64,000 nucleotides of DNA from assembly GCA_039033995.1 (NCBI GenBank), contig JBCCBP010000002.1:1-64000 (forward strand), written 5' to 3'. The notes below the pieces were generated by a model. The model did not search any database. It had not been told where the DNA came from and saw nothing but the letters and a program-made list of their open reading frames with translations. Positions 46,265 to 55,791 of the stretch are shown here, one piece after another (positions within the stretch are counted from its first letter, which is position 1; every line of letters begins with the position of its first letter). The translations under genes and the position numbers were made by a program. The DNA is from CALBPI01 sp039033995. Its GTDB lineage: Bacteria; Pseudomonadota; Gammaproteobacteria; Steroidobacterales; Woeseiaceae.

Positions 46265-46379
46265 TCCCTGGTGTGCACAAGCCGCACTGTTGACCGTTTA
46301 TGGCAACTCGACGCCGACCTCTTACACACCTGAACAGAATCGCGACGTTTTGCTATAGACGTCGTTTCCGCGTACTTCG

Positions 46380-47105
46380 CTAATCTGATTCGATAAGATC
46401 GAGTACCGCTTGAGCTTGAGGCTCAACCGCGTCGTACACCTCGATCGAGCGTTTTTTCAGCCAGTAATGAAACGCGGCATGGCGACGAAGCACATCGCTT
46501 AGATCGCGAATCTCCTGAGCCAACGCCTCTGCCGGTCGCTCCGCAAAAAGACCACTGGTACGTCGGTCAAAGCGAAAAGCGTCAAAGTTCAAGTAAATGC
46601 GGTCTTCGCCTTGCTGTATCCACTCGATATTGCTCTGGATCACATTGCTCGCTTCCTCGTACTCCGAGTGAAGACGGACAAGCCCGGAGCGGATTTCCGC
46701 ATCCGAAATAGTATCGAGATTGCCGGTGGCGAGAAGGTCATCAAACGTCGTTCGATGCGGCCGGAAATTGGCAAAGAAGGCGCCCTCAGATAGATATCTT
46801 CCGGTTGCAGCAACCAATGCTGCGTCATTGGCGTCATCGCGGCCAAGCTCCGCGGCGAACGCTTCGATGACCTCGAGAGACTCTGATGCAAATTGGCGTT
46901 CCCCCTCAATATGCGCGAGGGTAAGCACGATCTCATCGGCGGTACGCACAAGGTATTGTGCTTCACTCAAACGCTCCTGTCGGGCCTCGTTCCAGTTAGC
47001 AACCTGAATACCAATAAAGACGCCCACAATAACGATCACCACATCGATGCCGACGGAAAACCAATCGCGATCCTTCAAGTGCTTGGTGATTCGTCCTACT
47101 CGCAT
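46380..47105 (-). CDS. DUF6090-like membrane-anchored protein, copy 2
   Basis: 241 residues. The N-terminal region ITKHLKDRDWFSVGIDVV is followed by one membrane helix ending GVFIGIQVANWNE, then a long helical domain outside the membrane. It is a paralogue of the next gene upstream, with the first 45 residues nearly the same. Its start codon shares one base with the upstream stop (TGATG), so it is translationally coupled. Function is unknown to me. Confidence 0.7.
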   Translation of the reverse strand: MRVGRITKHLKDRDWFSVGIDVVIVIVGVFIGIQVANWNEARQERLSEAQYLVRTADEIVLTLAHIEGERQFASESLEVIEAFAAELGRDDANDAALVAATGRYLSEGAFFANFRPHRTTFDDLLATGNLDTISDAEIRSGLVRLHSEYEEASNVIQSNIEWIQQGEDRIYLNFDAFRFDRRTSGLFAERPAEALAQEIRDLSDVLRRHAAFHYWLKKRSIEVYDAVEPQAQAVLDLIESD

Positions 47106-47866
47106 CAGTGACGTCGCATCTCTTGACGCAGTGATGCCTGGAAGCGTTCGGTCTCAGATTTGAAGAATCTCAAACGGCGCCCGATCGCATCATAGAAGCC
47201 CAATGTATTGATAAATCGATTTCTAAAAGAGGCGTTCGTACAGACCTCTGCCAACGGCTTGTCCAGCCGAAAACCCCAACCTTTGTATTCTTCCGAATCG
47301 CCATTATCTCCGGAAAAATAGGCATCCACGTCCGGGTGGTAGTTGACGTGATACCGCCACATGTTGTCGTAATGACTGGCAAGCTGCTCATGTTCCTCCT
47401 TGAGCCGACCTGCGTACCTGCCGAAATCCTGCTGAAAGTCCTCGGACAACAACTCTTGATAGCGCCCATGATTCGACACCTGATCGAGCGCGTGTGTCGC
47501 AAAGTTCGGCTGTACATCCTGCACGAAATCAAACAATAATCTTTCGAGCGCAGCCTGCCCTTCTGCTGACATACTGCAACGGTCCAGAGTCTCCCGACCC
47601 AGATTCATATCGGCCCGTCCTTCAACATAGTAGGTCAGCACTTCGTCGACCAGCTCGATATTTATCGTCGTCTCTTTGTCCAATCTGTCGAGAGAGGCTC
47701 TCAACTCAGACTGGTTGCCTTTGAGGTCATTCCAGTTCGCAACCTGAATACCGATGAACACACCAATCACGACGATGAAAAAGTCGATGCCAACCGCAAA
47801 CCAGTTCTGATCTTTGATGTGCTTGGATATGCGACGAAGTAACACGGACCGCCCTTGTGAGCTCAT
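47105..47866 (-). CDS. DUF6090-like membrane-anchored protein, copy 1
   Basis: 253 residues with the same plan as its downstream paralogue: ISKHIKDQNWFAVGIDFF, one helix, GVFIGIQVANWND, then a mostly helical domain that has diverged strongly. The conserved juxtamembrane N-terminus suggests both bind the same partner or pack against each other, while the soluble parts differ. It follows the thiol dioxygenase gene by 54 bases on the same strand. Confidence 0.7.
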   Translation of the reverse strand: MSSQGRSVLLRRISKHIKDQNWFAVGIDFFIVVIGVFIGIQVANWNDLKGNQSELRASLDRLDKETTINIELVDEVLTYYVEGRADMNLGRETLDRCSMSAEGQAALERLLFDFVQDVQPNFATHALDQVSNHGRYQELLSEDFQQDFGRYAGRLKEEHEQLASHYDNMWRYHVNYHPDVDAYFSGDNGDSEEYKGWGFRLDKPLAEVCTNASFRNRFINTLGFYDAIGRRLRFFKSETERFQASLRQEMRRH

Positions 47867-47920
47867 ATACGTCTGAAACTACGGAAGAGCGCTCAATGTG
47901 GACCCGTTCGATACCAACGA

Positions 47921-48523
47921 CTAATCGTCGAAACTGAGGTCCTTGCAAACCTTCTGATACCAATCGGAATCCTGATCGCGCACGAACACCTGACACTGCT
48001 CCATGTCGCCGCCATAGATATGTAGCGACACTGCCGGCGTGCGATCACAGGGATTGGCAATCAAGTGGTATTCGTACGGCGGAATCAGACACCCGGCACT
48101 GCCGATACCTGCCATGTAGGAATTGCGCGACTCGAAGCGGTAGCGCTGGTCGCCTTCCTGCTCCATCAGCTCAAATTGCAGCACATCGATACTGCCTGCA
48201 CAAACGCCCTCCACGCACCACATGCCTGAGTGATCGTGAATCGGCGTCGACTGACAGGGGCCCCAGGTCATCGCGACGATCGAATAACCCTTCTCCGCAT
48301 CGCGATGGATTAACCGGCGGGCGTAGCGGTCCGGTAGCGGACGTAGTACCGACGCGGGCAACTCGAACGCCCGTGAGCGGATCATCTTGCACAGCTCAGT
48401 CTTGATGTACTCGGTGACGGCAGTGGCATCCGGCAACGCCACAGCCTCGTCAACCAACGCGACGAGCGGTGCGATGCCGTGACCCTGGTCGGTTTGAGAA
48501 TCGTTAGCGATGGGGGAATTCAT
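47921..48523 (-). CDS. Cysteine dioxygenase-type cupin (thiol dioxygenase)
   Basis: 200 residues with a cupin core. Iron ligands fit PIHDHSGMWCVEG (two His) and the later SLHIYGG (third His), and the Tyr/Arg region YARRLIHRD fits the substrate pocket. The family oxidises cysteine or 3-mercaptopropionate to the sulfinate; which thiol is used here is not decidable by eye. It follows the MetX-family gene by 42 bases on the same strand, which suggests a sulfur amino-acid role. Confidence 0.85.
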   Translation of the reverse strand: MNSPIANDSQTDQGHGIAPLVALVDEAVALPDATAVTEYIKTELCKMIRSRAFELPASVLRPLPDRYARRLIHRDAEKGYSIVAMTWGPCQSTPIHDHSGMWCVEGVCAGSIDVLQFELMEQEGDQRYRFESRNSYMAGIGSAGCLIPPYEYHLIANPCDRTPAVSLHIYGGDMEQCQVFVRDQDSDWYQKVCKDLSFDD

Positions 48524-48565
48524 TGCGTCAGTATATCCGGGCTGTGAGAAAATCGCACAGTGGGC

Positions 48566-49678
48566 TCAAAGCTCTGCAAACCAGCTGCCAATGACTGGCC
48601 GAAAACGGTCCATATCCACCAGAAACGAATCATGCCCCTGTATCGAGGTCAGCGCCTTAAACCGGACATCGGCTCCAGACTCCCGCAAAGCATCTGCCAA
48701 TTCCTCCTGCTGCCACAGCGGAAACAGGATATCCGTCGTCACGCCAATAACGAGTGCGGCCGACAAACTGGTGCGGTCCACACCGGATTGCACGGCACCG
48801 CCGTAATCTGCGGCGTCAAACAAATCCATGGCGCGCGACAAGAACAGATAACAATTGGGATCGAAGTCGCCCGTGAATTTGTTGGCATGTGCTTCCAGAT
48901 AAGACTCAACTTCGAAGTCGATGCAGAACGGGTCGTTGCTGCGTCGCTCTGCGGCAACGCGCTCACGACCGAAGCGTTGCGTCCACTCCTCTGCGGAGCG
49001 GTAAGACATCATGCCGAGTTTTCGGGCAAGCCGCATGCCCGATATCGGACCGGCGCCCAGCGGATAACGACCCTGCTGCCAGTCCGGATCACGACGGACC
49101 ATTTCACGCTGTAGAGATCGTAGCGCGATCGCGAATGGCGCTGCCCTGGCGGCCGACGACACCGACAACAACCGCTGCGCGCGTTCGGGAAACAACATAC
49201 AAAACGCTAGCGCCGTCATACCGCCCATCGAGCAACCGACCACCGTGTGGACCGTGTCGATACCAAGCGCGTCGAGTAAGGGCGTCGCACTGCGCGCAAT
49301 ATCTTCCAGCGATAAAACTGGAAAATCAATGCTATAGAGCTCATTAGTAACTGGATTTCTAGATGCCGGACCAGTCGATCCAAAACAGCTTCCCAATGAG
49401 TTGACACACACCACGAAGTACCGATCCGTATCGATTGGCCGCCCCGGACCCAACATCTCTTCCCACCAGCCTGGCGCCGGATCGGCAGCCGATGATGCGG
49501 CATGCGCAGACGGCGAGAGCCCCGTGAATAACAACACCACGTTGCTGTGGTCCGCGTTTAGTGTGCCCCACGACTCGTAGGCCAACACGGCATCGGTCAG
49601 GCTGCCACCACGACGCATCGCGTATTCCCCCGGCAGCGTCAAGAATTGCCGGGCACCGGCGACACGCGAATCACTCAT
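48566..49678 (-). CDS. metX: MetX-family O-acyltransferase, probably homoserine or serine O-succinyltransferase
   Basis: 370 residues, alpha/beta hydrolase fold. The nucleophile elbow is GCSMGGM and the catalytic His is in SIQGHDSFLVD, with a nearby Asp in TTDILFP. The family acylates homoserine for methionine or, in Xanthomonadales-type members, succinylates serine for cysteine synthesis. Segments TGLSPSAHAA, PGWWEEMLGPG and FVVCVNSLGS recall the latter group, and no metW lies next to it as is usual for true metX. So serine O-succinyltransferase is quite possible. Confidence is for the family. Confidence 0.9.
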   Translation of the reverse strand: MSDSRVAGARQFLTLPGEYAMRRGGSLTDAVLAYESWGTLNADHSNVVLLFTGLSPSAHAASSAADPAPGWWEEMLGPGRPIDTDRYFVVCVNSLGSCFGSTGPASRNPVTNELYSIDFPVLSLEDIARSATPLLDALGIDTVHTVVGCSMGGMTALAFCMLFPERAQRLLSVSSAARAAPFAIALRSLQREMVRRDPDWQQGRYPLGAGPISGMRLARKLGMMSYRSAEEWTQRFGRERVAAERRSNDPFCIDFEVESYLEAHANKFTGDFDPNCYLFLSRAMDLFDAADYGGAVQSGVDRTSLSAALVIGVTTDILFPLWQQEELADALRESGADVRFKALTSIQGHDSFLVDMDRFRPVIGSWFAEL

Positions 49679-49690
49679 CGGTATGTCGTC

Positions 49691-50524
49691 CTAGCGCGCA
49701 CAAGACTGCTGACGAATCTGCAACGCCTCTGGCATCCATTCCTCGAATTGGCGAATGCGGGTCTCGGGCGCGGGATGCGTGGACATGAACTCCGCTTGAC
49801 GCTGGCCACCTGCATTCTGTCCCATCCGTTCCCAAAGCGCCGGCGCCTCGGTGGGATCAAAACAGGCGCGTGCCGCCAGCAACAAGCCGATGTAATCCGC
49901 TTCAGACTCGTGATCACGAGAAAAGGGTAGCAACACGCCATACTGTGCGCCGACCCCGAGTGCACCCATCACGGCCTGACGTGTTGACACATCCATGTCG
50001 CCAATCGCGAACGAGGCCGCCACCGAGCCGATCTGCATCAGCTTGTTGTGGGCCATACGTTCGGCGCCGTGACGCGCTATCGCGTGCGCCACCTCGTGGC
50101 CCATGATAATCGCGAGGCCGTCAACCGACTCCGCGATGGGTAAAATGCCCGTGTAGATGGCGACTTTGCCGCCGGGCAACGCGAATGCGTTCGCCTGATT
50201 GGACTGGATGACGTTGAACTCCCACTGGAATCCGGGGTCGACATCACGCGCCGCACGCGCGATGCGCGCACCAATCTCGCGGACCAGCTCGACCTCCTGA
50301 CCGCCCCGCATCACGTTCGATTTGGACAAAATATCCTGATAGGACTGCAGTCCCAGAGCCGCTTCCTGCTCGCGACTCATGTCGACGAGCTGGCTTCTGC
50401 CGGTGACGGGCACCTCCTCCTGATTGGAGAAGTAGTACCACGCAAAGTAGAGCGCAAAGCCGATGATCGGCAACAGGCGCATGGCGCCGCCGCCACCACG
50501 ACGGCGCCCATATCGCATTCTCAC
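49691..50524 (-). CDS. M48 family metallopeptidase (LoiP/YcaL-like)
   Basis: 277 residues. A basic N-terminus with a Gly run precedes one membrane helix (about 16-32); no lipobox is visible. The M48 domain has HEVAHA and ESEADYIG, giving two His and one Glu for zinc. The C-terminal STHPAPETRI is typical of these peptidases, which degrade damaged periplasmic proteins. It starts four bases after the stop of the DUF937 gene. Confidence 0.93.
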   Translation of the reverse strand: MRMRYGRRRGGGGAMRLLPIIGFALYFAWYYFSNQEEVPVTGRSQLVDMSREQEAALGLQSYQDILSKSNVMRGGQEVELVREIGARIARAARDVDPGFQWEFNVIQSNQANAFALPGGKVAIYTGILPIAESVDGLAIIMGHEVAHAIARHGAERMAHNKLMQIGSVAASFAIGDMDVSTRQAVMGALGVGAQYGVLLPFSRDHESEADYIGLLLAARACFDPTEAPALWERMGQNAGGQRQAEFMSTHPAPETRIRQFEEWMPEALQIRQQSCAR

Positions 50525-50527
50525 GAC

Positions 50528-51079
50528 TTAGAAGAACTTCTTGGCAAGACCCAGCAGACCATCGACTGCAGAGCTGTCGTTGTCTTTGTCGAGGAACGCA
50601 CCGAGCAAGCCCGCACCAGCAGATTGCTGAGAGCCGCCACCGAGCAACGCAGACAGGGCGCCGCCTTTGGATTCCTTGCTGAGTGCACCCATGGCCATGG
50701 TGGCCACCATCGGCAGCATTTTCTTCAGCACACCGGTATCAAGACCGGTTTTTTGTGCCGCATTCGCAGCCACCTGCCGACTGACGTCCTTGCTACCGAG
50801 CAAGTGGCCAAGAATCGAGTTGCCATCGCGAATCGTATCTGAACTGCCCAGCGAATCGGGCTGTTCGACATAGCGAGAGTGGTTGCCGCCCTGCAAAGCG
50901 CCGAGTAGTGATTCAAGCCCCTGTGGTTTTTCGACATTTTTTTTCATGCCTTGAGTCAGCGCTGGCAGTAGCTGGGCGATCGCGGCACCGGCTTGTCCCT
51001 GATCGATCCCCAACTGGCTAGACACCTGTTTGACCAAACCACCGCTCTGCGACTTCAAAATTGTTTCTAAAATACTCAT
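50528..51079 (-). CDS. DUF937 domain protein
   Basis: 183 residues from the ATG at 51079. The N-terminus (LETILKSQSGGLVKQVSSQLGID) and the repeated small-residue helices with GILGHLLG-type segments match DUF937, found in YidB-like proteins of unknown function. It lies between der and the M48 gene on the same strand. No membrane helix is evident. Confidence 0.85.
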   Translation of the reverse strand: MSILETILKSQSGGLVKQVSSQLGIDQGQAGAAIAQLLPALTQGMKKNVEKPQGLESLLGALQGGNHSRYVEQPDSLGSSDTIRDGNSILGHLLGSKDVSRQVAANAAQKTGLDTGVLKKMLPMVATMAMGALSKESKGGALSALLGGGSQQSAGAGLLGAFLDKDNDSSAVDGLLGLAKKFF

Positions 51080-51127
51080 GTTTCCCTCCCCGAGGACACT
51101 CCTAAACAACGGCTCGAGTGTAGCACT

Positions 51128-52519
51128 CTACTTGTCGCGTTTGACGTAATTTAACAGTCGTTTACGCTTGGCTTGCTGCCGTGGCGTCAGCTTGTTCCGG
51201 CGGCCCTCATAGGGATTCTTGCCGCTCTTGAGCTGCAGTCGAATCGGTGTGCCTTTGAGCTTGAATCGCTTACGGAAGAAGTTGATCAGGTAACGTCGAT
51301 AGCTATCGGCTAATCGATCCACCTGATTGCCGTGGATTACGATAACGGGCGGATTGCGCCCACCCTGATGTGCATAACGTAGTTTGGGCCGTCGACCGCG
51401 GCTCATTGGCGGCACATGCGCAGTCACGGCAGCCTCCAGCGCCTCAGTCAATGCAGATGTCGACAGATCGCGGCAGGCCGCCCGAAATACTTTGTCCACC
51501 TCGGGTAACAGTTTGCCGACCGCCGTGCCGTGTAAGGCGCTAATGTAATGCACCGGCGCAAAATCGGTGAAACCGAGTTTGCGTTCCAGGCCGTCACGAA
51601 TCGCACGCCGGCCATCACTATCCAAACCATCCCACTTATTGATGGCGACGATCAATGCTCGGCCACGCTCGATAATCAGCGAAAACAGCGAGACATCCTG
51701 GTCTGTAACGCCCTCCCGCGCATCGATCACGCCGATAACAACATTTGATTGTTCAATAGCTTGCAGCGTTTTTATAATGCTGAACTTCTCAATAGCCTCA
51801 TCGACTCGAGCGCGGCGTCTCACGCCAGCGGTATCGATTAGCACGTAATCGCGACCGTCACGCTTGAACGGCACGCGCACAGCATCGCGCGTTGTACCGG
51901 GCTGATCGAAGGCCACCAGACGCTGCTCCCCGATCAAGCGGTTAATGAGTGTCGATTTGCCGACATTGGGTCGACCGGCCACCGTGACGGTCAATTCGTC
52001 GCTGGCATGACCATCCTCGGGCTCGGGTGTCGGACACGCCGTCAGCACCTCTTCGATCAGGGCCGACACGCGATCGCCATGCGCTGCGGAAATCACCAAC
52101 GGCTGACCGATGCCCAGCGTATAAAAGTCCGCAGCGACCGTGTCCTGGTCGAGTCCTTCCGCTTTGTTGACGGCGAGAAACACAGGCTTGTCATGACGTC
52201 GCAGCAGCGTCGTGATCTCGTAGTCGTGCGCGACCAGGCCATCTCTCGCATCGACCAGAAACACCACCGCATCGGCTTCCTCGAGCGCCAGCATTGCCTG
52301 ACGTTCCATCAGCGACTCGATACCGTCGCTGGCGCCAGCCAGCCCACCGGTGTCGATCAATAGATAGGGATGCGGCCCCACTTTACCGAACCCATACTGA
52401 CGGTCGCGCGTCAGGCCCGCGTAATCAGCGACCAGCGCATCTCGCGAACGCGTGAGGCGGTTGAACAGGGTCGACTTGCCGACGTTTGGTCGGCCGACCA
52501 ATGCGACGACGGGCAACAT
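51128..52519 (-). CDS. der: Ribosome biogenesis GTPase Der (EngA)
   Basis: 463 residues. Two tandem GTPase domains each begin with GRPNVGKSTL (near residues 8 and 184) with NKAE/NKWD G4 motifs, followed by a KH-like C-terminal domain. Der is essential for 50S assembly. bamB lies 59 bases upstream on the same strand, the usual gammaproteobacterial order. The C-terminus is very basic, as expected for an rRNA-contacting protein. Confidence 0.98.
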   Translation of the reverse strand: MLPVVALVGRPNVGKSTLFNRLTRSRDALVADYAGLTRDRQYGFGKVGPHPYLLIDTGGLAGASDGIESLMERQAMLALEEADAVVFLVDARDGLVAHDYEITTLLRRHDKPVFLAVNKAEGLDQDTVAADFYTLGIGQPLVISAAHGDRVSALIEEVLTACPTPEPEDGHASDELTVTVAGRPNVGKSTLINRLIGEQRLVAFDQPGTTRDAVRVPFKRDGRDYVLIDTAGVRRRARVDEAIEKFSIIKTLQAIEQSNVVIGVIDAREGVTDQDVSLFSLIIERGRALIVAINKWDGLDSDGRRAIRDGLERKLGFTDFAPVHYISALHGTAVGKLLPEVDKVFRAACRDLSTSALTEALEAAVTAHVPPMSRGRRPKLRYAHQGGRNPPVIVIHGNQVDRLADSYRRYLINFFRKRFKLKGTPIRLQLKSGKNPYEGRRNKLTPRQQAKRKRLLNYVKRDK

Positions 52520-52578
52520 AAGTGTCTAGCAACCTCTGACAAACAAGAATACAAGCATAGCGTGTTTCGCCAGCCCGC

Positions 52579-53733
52579 CTAGTCCTTCTCGTTGCTGCGG
52601 ATCTGGTATCCGGCGATCTTGCCGCTCTCGGTCTGCACGTAGAGCGTGTTACCCATCACATAGGGACGGTTAATGATCGAGGAATCGGCGATCTGTACCC
52701 GACCGGCAAACTGGCCGGTACCAGCGCTCAACAAGTGCAGATACCCTTCGAAGTCGCCTACGACGGCATACTCGCCAAAACTGACGGGCGCCGTGAGCTC
52801 CCGGCGCAACAGCGACTCGTTAGACCACTCCTGGGCACCGTTCCGTCGTGACAACGCAAGCACGCGATCCCCGTCCAGGGTCAGATAGACATTTGACCAG
52901 TCAATGCCAAGGCCAGCGTAACTCGACAACTCGCGTGCCCATAGAGCCTGACCAGATTCGGCAGCCACCGCGGCGGTACGCGCCTGAAAACCCGTGACAT
53001 ACAAATCATTACCAACTGCGGCGATCGCACCGTCCGCATCGACCATTCGGTCGATATCGGATCGGCCAGACGGTATGCCAAGCGGCACTTCCCACAGTAC
53101 CTCGCCATCGAGCAGCCCGACCCCCATTATGCGGCCGTTATCGAAACCAGCAATAACGGCTTCACCGGCGATTACCGGAGCACCCGTCCCTCGCTGGGAC
53201 AGGCGTGGCACCGGCTGCTCGACAAACCAGAGTTGCTCCCCGTTCGTCGCGCTCAATGCCAGCAGGCGGCCGTCCACCGTGCGGACCATGACCCGAGACC
53301 CGCCAATCACGGCTGGCGCGAGAACCTCTGCCGAGATATCGCTGCGCCACAGCTCATCGCCACTGCGTGCTTCCATCGCAATCAGCGAGCCATTCTGCTC
53401 GGCCACGACAACGACGCCCTCGCCCACCGCAGGACCAGAGGTAATACCGACCTTCAAATTGGTTTGCCACGCCCGCTTATGGGTTTTGGCGTCGTAAGCG
53501 ATGACCTCGCCTTTGGCGTTGGCGAAATAGACGCGCGAGCCGTCTCCGGCAGGTCGCAACGCGAGACGCAGGTTTTCCCCGCTGTCACCGACGCTGCCCG
53601 ACAGGACACGTTTCAAGCGCACAGACTCCGAGAAATCGGTCAACGCCATCGGCGGGTCGACTTCTTCGTCGCCACCACCAAAGATCGAGCAGCCGGATAA
53701 CAGCACAACACCGACCGCGAGCATGGAGCGCAT
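52579..53733 (-). CDS. bamB: Outer membrane assembly lipoprotein BamB
   Basis: 384 residues from ATG 53733 (MRSMLAVGVVLLSGC), with the lipidated Cys at 15; a TTG at 53742 is less likely. The body is a chain of PQQ-type beta-propeller repeats (about eight), e.g. GSLIAMEARSGDELWRSDIS. BamB is an accessory part of the BAM complex that inserts outer-membrane beta-barrels. The start lies just after the yfgM stop. Confidence 0.96.
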   Translation of the reverse strand: MRSMLAVGVVLLSGCSIFGGGDEEVDPPMALTDFSESVRLKRVLSGSVGDSGENLRLALRPAGDGSRVYFANAKGEVIAYDAKTHKRAWQTNLKVGITSGPAVGEGVVVVAEQNGSLIAMEARSGDELWRSDISAEVLAPAVIGGSRVMVRTVDGRLLALSATNGEQLWFVEQPVPRLSQRGTGAPVIAGEAVIAGFDNGRIMGVGLLDGEVLWEVPLGIPSGRSDIDRMVDADGAIAAVGNDLYVTGFQARTAAVAAESGQALWARELSSYAGLGIDWSNVYLTLDGDRVLALSRRNGAQEWSNESLLRRELTAPVSFGEYAVVGDFEGYLHLLSAGTGQFAGRVQIADSSIINRPYVMGNTLYVQTESGKIAGYQIRSNEKD

Positions 53734-53738
53734 ATTGA

Positions 53739-54392
53739 TCAAGGCGTTGCTACCGTCTCTTCGTCGCTCGCGAGCTGGGCGAGCTTGATGCCGACGTAGC
53801 TCACGTCGATCAATTGTGGCTGCCCGGGATCATCCAGCGCGGCTTGATACGCGTCGCGCGCCGCGCCCGCCTCGCCCAATGCCACGTACGCGTCGCCACG
53901 AATCTCCTGGAAAAACGGCTCAAATTTGCCACTGTCGACGCCATTCAGCGCGGCCAGCGCACCATCCGGATCATCAAGATACAGCGCGATTCGCGCCAAG
54001 CGGCTGGCGATTAGCGGTTCGAGCTCGCTGCCACGTTCGCGCTGCTTCAGCGCTTCGAGCGTCGTTCGAGCCTCAGCCGCGTCGCCATCAGCCAACAGCA
54101 ATGCAGCTTTACGCAACTCGGCCAGCGTCACATACGGCGAATCGCCGTATTGTTCCTTGAGGTCTTTGATTCGCAAGTCGAGCGTGATGGCATCATTGCG
54201 GTCCGCCGCATCATTGGCGCGCTGGAATACCGCGGAAGCATCCTGACGGGCATCGAGCTGACTGTCCTGCCATTTTAACCAGCCGACCGAGCCAACGATG
54301 CCAAGCCCGATGACAGCAAGCAGCGTCTTGCCGTTTTCCTGCCACCATGCCTTCAGTTGTTCAACCTGTTGTTCGTCCGTCAAATCACTCAC
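53739..54392 (-). CDS. yfgM: YfgM-type TPR protein, ancillary SecYEG translocon subunit
   Basis: 217 residues starting with GTG at 54392, preceded by GGGAG. A short cytosolic N-terminus (QQVEQLKAWWQENGKTLL) and one membrane helix lead to a periplasmic domain with TPR-like helices. YfgM with PpiD chaperones proteins leaving SecYEG. It is the usual neighbour of hisS and bamB. Confidence 0.94.
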   Translation of the reverse strand: MSDLTDEQQVEQLKAWWQENGKTLLAVIGLGIVGSVGWLKWQDSQLDARQDASAVFQRANDAADRNDAITLDLRIKDLKEQYGDSPYVTLAELRKAALLLADGDAAEARTTLEALKQRERGSELEPLIASRLARIALYLDDPDGALAALNGVDSGKFEPFFQEIRGDAYVALGEAGAARDAYQAALDDPGQPQLIDVSYVGIKLAQLASDEETVATP

Positions 54393-54467
54393 AGTGACTC
54401 CCGCCTGTAATTATTGCTCAGCCCGCTATTTTAGCGTGACTACGACCTGTACGCACCCTGCGCAGCA

Positions 54468-55754
54468 TCATTCGGCTGCGTTCGACACCCGAGCGGCCAG
54501 CCAGTCCGCGAGTCCGTCGTAGGCAACACGCTGCTGCTCTCCGCTCTCACGCAGAGGCTTCACGGCAACTACGCCTTCGCCGGCCTCTTGCTCGCCGATA
54601 ATGACGGCCAACTGTGCCCCACTTTTGTCAGCGCGCTTCAGTTGCGCCTTCATGCCACCGCCGCCCAGGTTGCGATCCAGTCGCAGACCCGGCAGCGCAT
54701 CGCGCAGCCGTTCAGACAAAGTAAGACCGTCCCGCTCCGCCTGCGCGCCAACGGCGACCAGGTACACGTGGGGTTCGACCGCAGCCGGTGGCACTTGTTC
54801 CGCCTCACAGAGCGCCAACAGCCGCTCAACACCAATCGCCCAGCCAATCGCCGGTATGGACTTGCCGCCCAGTTGCTCAAATAGCCCATCGTAGCGACCA
54901 CCCGAGCAGACCGCTCCCTGCGCACCGAGCGCGTCGGTCACCCATTCGAACACCGTACGCGAGTAGTAATCGAGACCACGGACCAGGCGTGGATTGACCT
55001 CGTAATCAATGCCAAGCGCGTCCAGGCCCGCCTGCAACGCCTCAAAATGCGCGGCCGATGCCGTATCGAGGTGCTCATTGAGCAACGGCGCGCCGGCGAT
55101 TAACTCAGCCATCGCCGGATTCTTGCTATCGAGGATACGCATCGGATTGACGTCCAGACGACGCAGACTGTCTTCGTCGAGCTGATCCTTGTGTGCCGAA
55201 AAGTACTGGACCAGCAAGTCGCGGTAATCCGCGCGGGCTTCTGGCGTGCCCAGCGAATTGATCTGCAGTGTCAGACGCTTGAGCCCGAGCATCGACCACA
55301 AACGCGCGGACATCGCGATCATCTCGATATCGATATCTGGCCCGTCAAATCCAAACGCCTCCACATCGATCTGATGAAACTGTCGATAGCGACCCTTTTG
55401 CGGCTTCTCATAGCGAAACATCGGACCACTGGTCCAGACCTTGTGTCGTTGGTTATGTGTCATGCCATTGCTGATGGCGGCACGCACCAACCCCGCAGTC
55501 GCCTCCGGTCGGAGCGTCAGGCTCTCGCCATTGCGATCGTCGAAGGTGTACATCTCCTTTTCGACAATATCGGTTGCGTCACCGATCGATCGCTTGAACA
55601 AATCGGTGAACTCGAGCAACGGCAGGCGCATGTGATGATAGCCATAGGCTGACAGCAGTTCGGTGACAGTGGACTCCAGCGCAATCCAGGCGCCACCCGT
55701 TGGTGGCACGATGTCATTCATTCCGCGGATGGCGCGGATCATGTTTTTGCTCAT
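54468..55754 (-). CDS. hisS: Histidyl-tRNA synthetase
   Basis: 428 residues. Class II motifs are visible: motif 2 near YRYEKPQKGRYRQFHQ, the histidine-binding GLDYYSRTVFEW and motif 3 with AIGWAIGVERLL. It charges tRNA-His. In most relatives ispG lies between rodZ and hisS; here it is absent and only 37 bases separate the two genes. Confidence 0.98.
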   Translation of the reverse strand: MSKNMIRAIRGMNDIVPPTGGAWIALESTVTELLSAYGYHHMRLPLLEFTDLFKRSIGDATDIVEKEMYTFDDRNGESLTLRPEATAGLVRAAISNGMTHNQRHKVWTSGPMFRYEKPQKGRYRQFHQIDVEAFGFDGPDIDIEMIAMSARLWSMLGLKRLTLQINSLGTPEARADYRDLLVQYFSAHKDQLDEDSLRRLDVNPMRILDSKNPAMAELIAGAPLLNEHLDTASAAHFEALQAGLDALGIDYEVNPRLVRGLDYYSRTVFEWVTDALGAQGAVCSGGRYDGLFEQLGGKSIPAIGWAIGVERLLALCEAEQVPPAAVEPHVYLVAVGAQAERDGLTLSERLRDALPGLRLDRNLGGGGMKAQLKRADKSGAQLAVIIGEQEAGEGVVAVKPLRESGEQQRVAYDGLADWLAARVSNAAE

Positions 55755-55791
55755 AGTGGATTCCTTCGGCGACCTGCCTAACGGCCGCGGG

